Assembly (NCBI GenBank): GCA_049799955.1
Contig: JBARIW010000054.1
Coordinates: forward strand, 24,680-88,679
Origin: JBGTFE01 sp049799955
Lineage (GTDB): Bacteria > Acidobacteriota > Blastocatellia > Pyrinomonadales > Pyrinomonadaceae
Direction: 5' to 3'
Length of the DNA stretch: 64,000 bases
Positions 1 to 8,096 of this stretch are shown one piece after another. The notes under the pieces are model-generated. The model searched no databases and had not been told where the DNA came from. It saw nothing but the letters and a program-made list of their open reading frames with translations. A program made the translations under genes and the position numbers. The number at the start of each line of letters is the position of its first letter. Position 1 is the first letter of the stretch.

Positions 1-2309
1 TTCGGCGCGAGGTCGGTTTCACCTTCGACGATTATGCGCGTCTCATCGCCGTCGGGGAATTTTTCCATCGTTACCAAATTCTCGGGCACATCGACATTGA
101 ACCAGATTTCGAAGAAATTGTTATCGCGTCTCGTTACCGTCGCTATCGGCAGGACGCTAATAACTTGCGCCTGCGCCGTTTGCGGCTTCGGCACCCAGTT
201 CGTGCCGTTCCAAACGAGTGCGTCATTAACATTCGGCGCGGCTGCGCTGACTGATTTTCCCTGCAATCTGACGATTGACAGGTTCGCAAAAGTTCCTGAC
301 AAATCGCCGCCCGCCACAGCGGAGCTTTGCAGAACCTGACCTAAATTAACGGCGTCGGTGGCTACGGTTCCGGCAGCTAAACCGGTGATTTTATTGTTGC
401 CGAGCTTTAGGATTCCAGTCATCGCGCGGCTGCCCGTGAGCGCAAGATATTGCTTGTGGTCGTCGTTGGCGAGCCCGGTCAAAGCAGAGTGGTCGGTCAC
501 GCCGCCCGACGCAGGCGCTTCGGCAACCCAATTGCCGCCTTTGAAAGTCAGCACCTGACCATCGATTGTCGGCGCAGCCCCGAGCGTTTTGCCCATTAAT
601 TTAGCCAGCGTCGGATTCGGATATGTTCCCGATAAATCTCCGCCCGCCGCATCTCCGACTTTGACTGCCTGTGCGGGAGTTTCGGCAATCCAACTGCCTC
701 CTTTAAAGATTAAAGTCTGCCCGTCAGTCGGCGGCGTTGCTCCGAGCGCTTTGCCCAAAAGTTTGGCAAGTGTCGGGTTCGGATAAGTTCCGCCCAAATC
801 TCCGCCCGCCGCGTCGCCCACTTTCACTGTCTGCTCGAAATTTACCGCCTGACCGTTTGCCGTTCCGGCGGCTAAATTCGTGATTTGCTTGCCGCCCATC
901 TTCAAATCTCCGGTCATCGGGCGGATGCCGGTTAGCGGAAGATATTGTTTATGGTCGTCGTCTCCGAGTCCCGCCAATTCATCATGGTCGGTTATGGGTT
1001 TGGCGGTAATCCATTTGCCGGTTCTAAAAAATAATATTTGTCCTTCCGCGGGCGCACCGGCGGAGAGTTCTTTTCCCTGCAATTTGGCAATCGTCGGATC
1101 CGGATATTTTCCGGTCAAATCGCCGCCCGCAGGGTCGTCTACCTTGATTGCCTGTTCAAAATTTACCGCATGACCTTTTGAGGTTCCTCTGGCTAAATTT
1201 ATAATTTGCTTGCCGCCCATCTTTAAGCTTCCGGTCATCGCGCGGCTGCCGTTTATCAAAAGATACTGCGGGTGGTCGTCGTCTTCGAGTCCGGTTAGGT
1301 CTCCGTGGTCGTTCGGCTCGTTCAGCATCCATTCCTGCAACATCCTCAAATGCAGCAGAAACGGGCGATTATCTTCGATAAGCTCGATTTCTTCATCATC
1401 GCTCACCTTCCAGTTCGGAGGAAAAGATGTTAATGGCACACGCAATTCCGCCAGCAAAATGCAGTCGTCGAGCTTTCCGCCTCCGGTCATTTCCACCGCG
1501 CAGCCGGTTTCTTTTTCGCTCAAAACGTTTCTGAGTTCCGTCGTCCATAAACGAAACGCCAGCCGCATATATTCGGAAACGTCTGCGGGATGAATGTTCA
1601 GATTTACCGGCGGCGAGACGACCGGCGAATCCGTGGACAGAAATTCATCGCGAATCGCGTCTAAAAAGTCATCAATCGGCGTCGAAGAAGCGTCGTCGCT
1701 GATTGGAATTTGTCTCAGAAAATCGGAATAGCGGCGAACGGCGTCCTCTTCGGGCTGTTTCGGCGCTTCAAACCTGAGTTCGAGCGAATAATCGTCCTTG
1801 ACGCGCGAAGCTGCCATCAGCTCGTTCTCGTTGCGGCAAGGCTCGCCCGGAATCGGCGCGTTGTCGGTCAAACATTCGCGGTAACAAAGCACCACGTAAA
1901 GCGTAAGTTCCTTGCCGCCCGGCGGCGAGGTTATAATCGGCGGGCTGCCGTCAACGGGTTGCAGCCATTCGCTTAATTCTTCGGGCTTTGCCGCCGCAAG
2001 CCATTGATTCAAATAAGCGCACTGCGCCGTCGGAACGCAGATAAGCTGACCGCGCGGGCTGATTGCAACGCCCGGCTCAACCATCACGCGAGGCTCGGTT
2101 TCACCGCTTTCAACCCGGACACGAAGACCGGAAACGGTTCCGTAGCCGAGCGCTTCACGCGCCATCCAGCGGTCGCGTCCCGACAGGTAGGCAAATTCCT
2201 GCGTGAAATCATCGACGCCCAGAATCATCCCGGCTGTGTAATTAACATGTTTGGTTAAATCAAACTCGCTGGCTGCGGTTACGGTTGACATTGTCGAAAA
2301 ACAACTCAT
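1..2309 (-). CDS. Repeat-rich tail fibre-like protein of the injection system (3' end outside window)
   Basis: The open frame runs off the left edge, so at least 769 residues of an unknown total are visible. I see an N-terminal head (about 1-310) with the sequence VNYTAGMILGVDDF followed by a globular region, then alternating modules. One module carries the form DHxxLTGLxxDDHxQYL followed by MTGxLKxGGKQI (three copies); the other starts GGDLSGTYPNPTLAKL and ends in GNWVAEAP-type strings (four copies). Both modules are typical of phage tail fibres, so I infer a receptor-binding or baseplate-attached fibre (Afp13/Pvc13-like role). Its ATG overlaps the TGA of the preceding tail-protein-I gene in an ATGA, which implies translational coupling. 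It is not an intact gene here, and the tip domain that would indicate the target is missing. Confidence 0.75.
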   Translation of the reverse strand, partial: MSCFSTMSTVTAASEFDLTKHVNYTAGMILGVDDFTQEFAYLSGRDRWMAREALGYGTVSGLRVRVESGETEPRVMVEPGVAISPRGQLICVPTAQCAYLNQWLAAAKPEELSEWLQPVDGSPPIITSPPGGKELTLYVVLCYRECLTDNAPIPGEPCRNENELMAASRVKDDYSLELRFEAPKQPEEDAVRRYSDFLRQIPISDDASSTPIDDFLDAIRDEFLSTDSPVVSPPVNLNIHPADVSEYMRLAFRLWTTELRNVLSEKETGCAVEMTGGGKLDDCILLAELRVPLTSFPPNWKVSDDEEIELIEDNRPFLLHLRMLQEWMLNEPNDHGDLTGLEDDDHPQYLLINGSRAMTGSLKMGGKQIINLARGTSKGHAVNFEQAIKVDDPAGGDLTGKYPDPTIAKLQGKELSAGAPAEGQILFFRTGKWITAKPITDHDELAGLGDDDHKQYLPLTGIRPMTGDLKMGGKQITNLAAGTANGQAVNFEQTVKVGDAAGGDLGGTYPNPTLAKLLGKALGATPPTDGQTLIFKGGSWIAETPAQAVKVGDAAGGDLSGTYPNPTLAKLMGKTLGAAPTIDGQVLTFKGGNWVAEAPASGGVTDHSALTGLANDDHKQYLALTGSRAMTGILKLGNNKITGLAAGTVATDAVNLGQVLQSSAVAGGDLSGTFANLSIVRLQGKSVSAAAPNVNDALVWNGTNWVPKPQTAQAQVISVLPIATVTRRDNNFFEIWFNVDVPENLVTMEKFPDGDETRIIVEGETDLAP
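128..1345 (-). repeat. Tandem tail-fibre modules inside the partial fibre gene
   Basis: Seven interleaved coding repeats of about 40-60 codons are seen: four GGDL(S/T)G(T/K)YP-type units and three TGLxxDDHxQYL-type units. At DNA level the first type is easy to find as a CCGCCCGC-containing string near 305, 640, 803 and 1125 on the plus strand. Copies two and three are the most alike, which suggests recent duplication of a unit of about 165 bp. Confidence 0.7.
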
Positions 2310-5300
2310 AGCTCTTCATCCTTTTTCTTTTTTTCTTTTTTTAAATCTTCAGTTCCCAAAACATAACGGGAAGAATATTTCTCCGGCTGCGGCAGACCGA
2401 GACGACTTTCGCCCACATAACCTTCTCCAATCACCAATGACGGATTAAGCAGCGGGTCGCGGCTTCCCAGACCGAGCAAAGTATCCATTCCCAAACGCAC
2501 TTCTTCAAGACGAAACAAATTCCAGTAATATCGATAATCGCAAATCGTGTGAGCGGGCTTTTCCAAATCGACGACGCGACGCACAAGCTCCAGCTTCCGG
2601 TTTTGCTCTTCGGGCGTTTCGGGCTTTTCACCGCTCAGGTGCGCCGGTATCAAAACCGTGAAACGATGTGCCGTCCGGTGCATCGCCAGAACCGCGCTTT
2701 CAAACTGATACCAATCGCCGAGCGCTTTAATAACGTTCGGCAGCTCGTCGAAAAGCGAAACCGTTTCAAAGGAACTCCATTTTGTCCCGTAAAAATTATT
2801 CAGTTGCCCGATTCGCCGGTAACGTCGTGCCAGAAAATCCTGCCAGAGCTTGCGATTGCGGCTCGAATCCGTCGCCAGAGCGAGAAAATCCTGCCAGTCT
2901 GCTAATTGTTGCGCGGCGTTTGTTTCCGTCCCGTGCGGCAGAAAGATTTCTTCGAAATTTCCATAATCGGTGTTGTAGGCGTCGTTTAAATCCTCGATGT
3001 CATTCAGATATTTGCCGCGCAAAAAGGTCTGCCGGTTTTGTCGCTCGCTGGCGGCGGTCTTTGACGGCACAAAACCGAGCGTTTCGAGCGCGAAGCTTTC
3101 CCAGATTGCCGCTTCTTCCGCATCGGTCGGTCTTATCAGCGGAAACGTCCTTTTTGTATCATTCTCGAATTTTGCCCGGTAGCGCTGATGCAGTACGTCC
3201 GCGCCCTGTTTGGGCGTCCAACGCGAAGTTTCCTGCGTAATTCGCGGAAGATTTTGTTCTTCGGCAGAATCCGCCGGAATAATTTCGGGCGTGCGCCGCG
3301 TCAGAAATTTTTCGACAATCCGAATCGGGTCGCGGACTTTTTCTTCAGTCGTTTGCGTATCGAAAATACTCTCGTCGGCGCACGAATCGAGAACCAGACG
3401 CAAAGCTATTCGAATTCCGCGCACCGTTCCGCGATATTGGAAAAAATCGACCGCGTGGCTGATAAAAAGGCGTCTTTTTTCCTCTTTCCACGCCGGGTCG
3501 AGAGCGACGCCGAACCAGTTTGCCAGCCAGTCAAGCGCGTCGGGCGGCGCGCTTCTGACATCGAACAGCATCTGCACGGCGGCGATTTTGTCTTCAATCG
3601 TCGTGTAAAAACCTTCAAAATTTGCCAGAAAACGGTCGAGGAAAAAAGCCGACTGCGCGTCTTCGCGATAAACCGAAGGCAGATAATTATCCAGGTAAGA
3701 GAAACGCGGATAATAAAGACGCATCGCTGAAATTCGCGGCGTTCGCTGCCCGTTTCCCGAAAACACGAGCTTGAGCTGCAAATAACGCCCTTTGGCTCGC
3801 TGGAATAAAAGCTCCCACGTTCCTTTTCCTTTTTCCTTCGAGACGACGCTGCTGACGAAAGGCTGTTCCGAACCGTTTCCGCGCAGGTAAAGCTTCGGTT
3901 CAGCCTGCCACGCGGTTTGCTCCAAATCGCTTTTCGTGCGGGCGGCGCGGCTGTAAATTTCAATTTTTGTTCCCGCTGAAATACAGCCGTCGAGCATCAG
4001 GCGATGCCAAACGCAATCTGTTTCCTTGCCGTCAAAAACAGAAGTTTCAAGCGTTCCGGCAGTAACATAAAGCGGGCGTCTCTGCCTGACGAGCGGCAGC
4101 CAGCGCTCGCCCAAATCAAAATAGACCTGCCCGTCGGCGGTCGTAAAACCTTTGCCGCCGAAGAGACGCATCGGAAAATATTCCGTAACCGGCTGAAGCT
4201 CAAAATTTTTGCCGACGACACACGGCGGTAAATCGAGCGCAGGAGAAACGGGCAGCTCGTCTTTGCAAACCAATCTGAACGCAAAAGCCTGATTGCCTTC
4301 TTCGGTAACGATATAAAGCCGGTCTTGTGTTTCTTCTCCCTGAGCATCGACAAAAGCGATGTCATATCCGCGCAGGCGAAACTTTTTCGGCGGCGACAAA
4401 AGCAAATCGTCTTCGTCTTCCTGAACCTCGGATGAAATCGAAGCGGTCGTCAATTCATCCAGTTTTTGCTCCCGGTAATAGCGATGAATAATCGAAAAAT
4501 CCTCGTCCTGCGGAAGATTGAGAATCAAAACCGTATCGTCCGGCAGCGCTTCAATCGAAATCGGGTCTTCGTCCCACGGCAGTTCCGAGAAAACCTTTTC
4601 GGCGGGAAGATTTTCGCTGTGCTTGCGTTTTTCCAGTTTATCGAGCGGCTGAAAAACGTCGTCTGTTTCTTCGGCTTTCAGATTTTTTTCGCCGACGGCA
4701 TTAAAATTTTTATCGAGCGTCCAGTAACGATGATTTTTGCGGTCGAGGACGAATGCGCCGCCGGAACGCCGCGCGGTTATGTCGAAAGGAGCGAAATCAA
4801 CGTCGTCGCGCCACAGAATCCGGCGCGGCTCACCGACTGAAAACAAATCGAAAATCAACAAGCCTTTTGGTTCGAGCGTCCCGACAATCATGTAATTATC
4901 AATCGTTATGGCAAGCCCTTGAAGCGTCGAAGGCGTTTGCGGTACGCTTTGTTCAACCGGCTGAAAATCGCTCTGCGTTTCCTGCGCGCAGTTTCCCGCC
5001 GTAACCGGATAATAATCCGAAACCGTTTTCGAACCGGCGGATAAAATCTTGATTTTCAACCCCGTTTCGTCAATCCAATACCAGTTGCCGTAACGGTCGC
5101 GCGCCGCGCCGCGCCGGTTAATCAGGTTCGGCTTTTCATCTTTCGGCGAAGCTGTAAATTTAAACAGGCGCGGCTGCAAAGTGATTTCGCCGGTTTCCTC
5201 GTTCCAGTCAAATTGCTGGTCGGGAAATGTGTGACCTTCACTTTCGCTTTGCCACATTTTACCCAGAAGCTCACCGCTCTGCGCCAATGTGCATCTTCCC

Positions 5301-5350
5301 CAATCAGCTTGGGTCAGTAAAAGATGAAATTTTGTATTGTTGACATCCAT
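2306..5350 (-). CDS. eCIS baseplate protein with phage tail protein I domain and N-terminal propeller-like region (Afp12/Pvc12-like)
   Basis: This protein of about 1014 residues has two parts. The N-terminal 430 or so residues are beta-rich and look like an NHL or propeller-like extension (repeated YWTLD, RYGNWYWIDE style strings). The middle (about 560-700) carries the tail protein I region: YLPSVYRED, then a LDWLANWFG and a YRGTVRGIRIALRL stretch. In contractile tails this family forms baseplate wedges with the J protein and holds fibres. An ATG at 5374 is possible, but it lies inside the upstream gene. I chose the second ATG (MDVNN) because it begins four bases after the upstream stop. The N-terminal extension makes the protein much longer than phage P2 gpI. 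Confidence 0.85.
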   Translation of the reverse strand: MDVNNTKFHLLLTQADWGRCTLAQSGELLGKMWQSESEGHTFPDQQFDWNEETGEITLQPRLFKFTASPKDEKPNLINRRGAARDRYGNWYWIDETGLKIKILSAGSKTVSDYYPVTAGNCAQETQSDFQPVEQSVPQTPSTLQGLAITIDNYMIVGTLEPKGLLIFDLFSVGEPRRILWRDDVDFAPFDITARRSGGAFVLDRKNHRYWTLDKNFNAVGEKNLKAEETDDVFQPLDKLEKRKHSENLPAEKVFSELPWDEDPISIEALPDDTVLILNLPQDEDFSIIHRYYREQKLDELTTASISSEVQEDEDDLLLSPPKKFRLRGYDIAFVDAQGEETQDRLYIVTEEGNQAFAFRLVCKDELPVSPALDLPPCVVGKNFELQPVTEYFPMRLFGGKGFTTADGQVYFDLGERWLPLVRQRRPLYVTAGTLETSVFDGKETDCVWHRLMLDGCISAGTKIEIYSRAARTKSDLEQTAWQAEPKLYLRGNGSEQPFVSSVVSKEKGKGTWELLFQRAKGRYLQLKLVFSGNGQRTPRISAMRLYYPRFSYLDNYLPSVYREDAQSAFFLDRFLANFEGFYTTIEDKIAAVQMLFDVRSAPPDALDWLANWFGVALDPAWKEEKRRLFISHAVDFFQYRGTVRGIRIALRLVLDSCADESIFDTQTTEEKVRDPIRIVEKFLTRRTPEIIPADSAEEQNLPRITQETSRWTPKQGADVLHQRYRAKFENDTKRTFPLIRPTDAEEAAIWESFALETLGFVPSKTAASERQNRQTFLRGKYLNDIEDLNDAYNTDYGNFEEIFLPHGTETNAAQQLADWQDFLALATDSSRNRKLWQDFLARRYRRIGQLNNFYGTKWSSFETVSLFDELPNVIKALGDWYQFESAVLAMHRTAHRFTVLIPAHLSGEKPETPEEQNRKLELVRRVVDLEKPAHTICDYRYYWNLFRLEEVRLGMDTLLGLGSRDPLLNPSLVIGEGYVGESRLGLPQPEKYSSRYVLGTEDLKKEKKKKDEEL

Positions 5351-5354
5351 AATC

Positions 5355-7667
5355 TCAACATTCGTCGGGAACAATCGGAATCGGAATAACCCGCCGTTTT
5401 GTTCCTGTTCCTGTTCCTGTTCCTGTGCCGCCTGTTCCGGTTCCGCCTGTTCCGGTCGTCGTGCCGCGTAATTGCGAAAGCGGAAGCGCGTCGCCGATAG
5501 AAACGGAAATTCCCATCACGCGCGGCAATTCCAGCCCGTTCATCGTTACCTGCTCGTCAGACGTGTTATTTCCTTCCGCCAGCAAAACATCGTTGACGAA
5601 CATTACGCCCGAAACGCGGCTGGCAATCGCCAGTAATTCCTTCGCCGTAACGGGTTTGCGAAGCCGCCAGCCGTTTTCGACATCCTCGCTTTGTTCGACC
5701 AGCGAATCGGCAATCGCCGGATTAAGCGGCGCGAGAAAATCGAGCAGAGCTTTTTTGACGGCTTCACGGACTTCGGAAACAGATTTTTCCCCGACGACAT
5801 TAATCCCAACCGAAATCCAAATCTGTTTGTAGACAGGTCCGCGCATGAAAATTTCGGTCGTAACAAGGCGGCGCTCGTCCACATAATTGCAAATCGTATC
5901 TAAAAATAATCTGTCGGGAACGGGCGCGTCCGGTTGGCGCGGGTCATAGCGCGGAATAACCATAATCGTTACCGCGCCCGGCGCGTCGCCCGGCTCATTC
6001 GGCGAAAATTCGGGATTAAACGTCGGGATAATCTCCACGCGTCCAATCAAAACGCCCGGCGTTCTGAGCACAATCAGCTTGAAATCGGAGACGGTAACGA
6101 GCCGCTCGCGGTGCTGCAAATAGCGCGTTATCTGTTTTTCGCCGTCGAGAACATTTTCCGAATCCGCGCCGCCCCACGTGCGAATCGGATTTGCCACTTT
6201 CACTCCGGCGGGCAGAAACGGGCTTGTGTTTATCGCGCCCGCGCCGACATTTCCGGCGACTCCCGCGCCGTAATCGTAAGAAACGGTGATTTTTGCGCCG
6301 AGCGGCGGACGCGCGCCGTGAACGCCGTCGCCGAAACGAATTTCTCCTGCCTCGGCATTTACGAGAAAAACTTTCGCATTTTTCGGTTTGCCCGTTTTCG
6401 TTCCGGGCGGCTGGCGCAAATCCGGCGAAACCACTTCCGAGCCTGCCGCCAGAAGGTCGTCTATTTCCGTCCACGCTTCCGGTTCGGTTCCGGTGGTAAC
6501 GGACAGCTCAATCGAATGCGGCACAATCGGCGCGCGCGAAAGTTTTACAATCTGGTCGGGCTCGCCCGTTCCGTCCGGCAAAACTTCGTTTGTTACGCGT
6601 GTGCGCTGCGTAATCGTAACGGCGTTGATGCCAATCCATTGAAAACGAAATTTAATCGCCGTCGCCGTCGCGCGGATGCGCAGCCACGTAATCAGGCGCT
6701 CGCTCAGTTTTGTGTCTTCGAGCGTCGGCGGAAAATCGTCCGCGCCGAGTTCGAGCGGTTCGAGATTTTCCCAGAGATGCAAATCGTCTTCGCCCGGAAG
6801 CGTTAATTCGACGACGCCGGGCTTGGTCAAAACGTCCATCGTTACGCGCGCGTCGAGCGGTCTGTATTGCGGCACGCGCTCGTTTTGCGCGGTCGGAAGC
6901 TTGCGGTCGGGCGGCATTTTCGGTATTTCGTAGGAAAGCCACGAAGAATTTTCCTTGTTTGCTTCCTGACTGCCGGGATGCAAAACCTGCGTGTTTTCAT
7001 CGAGCGAAGGAACAATGCCGAGACTCAAAGTTTTATTGGCGATTTTTTTTCTAATCTCGTCAACGTCTTCGTTTTCCTTAGCGAGCAGGGCAATCCAGAT
7101 GGAATTGTCCATCGTCTGTTCCGCCAAAGACACGCCTTTTTCATCCTGACCGTCGAGCAGAGCCGTTTCGTAAAGCTCAAGCTCGACATCGTCTTCGAGC
7201 GGCGCGCCCTCGAACGAGGCGTAAAGCTGGCGGTAATAATCTTCAACTTCCGTTTCGGCTGTAATCGGGCGCTTGAAAAAAACCTTTCCTTCGACCGGCA
7301 AAATATCCAGCCCGCGCCCGGTTCGAAACGGAACTTGTCCCGCGCTTACTTCTATACCGGACGGCATCGGAATAGTTTGCGGCAATCCGCGCTCGTTCAA
7401 AAATGAAACGATGCCCTGCGCCGATGTCCCGGATTTGAGCGGAATACCGAGAAGCTGAAGAAACTTTTTCCGGTTGCGTTCGGGAATGAGATTGGCGCGA
7501 TACAACAGGCTTTCCGTCATAAACGCGAAAATCTCGATTACCGTCACGCCCGGGTCGCTTCGATTAAAATTCGTCCATTCGGGATTGTGAACGGGAATCC
7601 GCGATACGGCTTCGTCAAGTAAATCCTGATAGCGGCGGTCGTCGATTTTTGGAATTTGCAGTGGCAT
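5355..7667 (-). CDS. Baseplate J-like protein (Afp11/Pvc11-like)
   Basis: This 770-residue baseplate wedge protein opens with the usual J-family head (YQDLLDEAVSRIPVHNPEWT, then SDPGVTVIEIFAFMTESLLYR). It holds the conserved region IRTWGGADSE with a following GEKQITRYLQHRERLVT, typical of gpJ/Afp11 proteins. It assembles with gp25-like and tail-I proteins around the spike, and these genes are its immediate neighbours on both sides. The C-terminus is odd: after the family domain come about 25 residues of Gly-Thr repeats and then KRRVIPIPIVPDEC. That tail is encoded by a short hexanucleotide repeat. The gene is 30 bp downstream of the gp25-like gene, so a shared transcript is expected. Confidence 0.9.
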   Translation of the reverse strand: MPLQIPKIDDRRYQDLLDEAVSRIPVHNPEWTNFNRSDPGVTVIEIFAFMTESLLYRANLIPERNRKKFLQLLGIPLKSGTSAQGIVSFLNERGLPQTIPMPSGIEVSAGQVPFRTGRGLDILPVEGKVFFKRPITAETEVEDYYRQLYASFEGAPLEDDVELELYETALLDGQDEKGVSLAEQTMDNSIWIALLAKENEDVDEIRKKIANKTLSLGIVPSLDENTQVLHPGSQEANKENSSWLSYEIPKMPPDRKLPTAQNERVPQYRPLDARVTMDVLTKPGVVELTLPGEDDLHLWENLEPLELGADDFPPTLEDTKLSERLITWLRIRATATAIKFRFQWIGINAVTITQRTRVTNEVLPDGTGEPDQIVKLSRAPIVPHSIELSVTTGTEPEAWTEIDDLLAAGSEVVSPDLRQPPGTKTGKPKNAKVFLVNAEAGEIRFGDGVHGARPPLGAKITVSYDYGAGVAGNVGAGAINTSPFLPAGVKVANPIRTWGGADSENVLDGEKQITRYLQHRERLVTVSDFKLIVLRTPGVLIGRVEIIPTFNPEFSPNEPGDAPGAVTIMVIPRYDPRQPDAPVPDRLFLDTICNYVDERRLVTTEIFMRGPVYKQIWISVGINVVGEKSVSEVREAVKKALLDFLAPLNPAIADSLVEQSEDVENGWRLRKPVTAKELLAIASRVSGVMFVNDVLLAEGNNTSDEQVTMNGLELPRVMGISVSIGDALPLSQLRGTTTGTGGTGTGGTGTGTGTGTKRRVIPIPIVPDEC
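5398..5460 (-). repeat. GGAACA-type hexanucleotide repeat encoding a Gly-Thr tail
   Basis: On the minus strand, units of GGAACA and the close variant GGAACC/GGCACA run for about 60 bp at the end of the baseplate J gene. Each six-base unit adds a Gly-Thr pair, so slippage would change tail length without shifting the frame. Confidence 0.75.
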
Positions 7668-7697
7668 TTTTAATCCTTAATAAACAACAAATTTCTG

Positions 7698-8096
7698 TTA
7701 AGTGCTTCCTAAAGTTACGGTTAAACTGACACGCTCGGAAACCTGCGTGGCGACGAGCTTATAATAAATCGTCACGATTGCCGCCTGCGAGTCTTCGGCG
7801 TCCGGCTCGACGCTGACCGACGAGACGCTGATGCGTCCTTCCCATTCAGCCAGCGATTTCGTGATTCGGTCGCGGATAAGCTGGCGGGTCGTCGTCGTGT
7901 TCGGCTCAAATAAAAAACGATTCAAACCGCCGCCGAATTCGGGCAAATGCAGGCGTTCGTTCAGCTCGGTCATCAAAATTACGCGAATCGATTCGCGCAC
8001 GTTCGTCTCGCCTTCAGACCATTCGACGCGCCCGTCCGCGCCGATTCTGGGCGGAAAGCTGATTCCTTTTCCAAGTATTTTTCCGGCGTTACTCAT
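7698..8096 (-). CDS. gp25-like baseplate wedge protein (Afp9/Pvc9-like)
   Basis: The 132-residue size and the sequence match the GPW/gp25 family: a GISFPPRI start, ESIRVILMTELNERLHLPEFGGGLNRFLFEPN in two adjoining blocks, then IRDRITKSLAEWEGRI. In T4-like and eCIS particles gp25 is a core baseplate wedge piece that meets the first sheath layer. The gene ends shortly before baseplate J and begins four bases inside the end of the upstream 681-residue gene. Nothing about it is unusual, and the assignment is firm. Confidence 0.92.
   Translation of the reverse strand: MSNAGKILGKGISFPPRIGADGRVEWSEGETNVRESIRVILMTELNERLHLPEFGGGLNRFLFEPNTTTTRQLIRDRITKSLAEWEGRISVSSVSVEPDAEDSQAAIVTIYYKLVATQVSERVSLTVTLGST

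Noticed and set aside
5398..5460. Phase-variable switch in the baseplate J gene
   Set aside because: The unit is six bases, so slippage keeps the frame and cannot turn the gene off.
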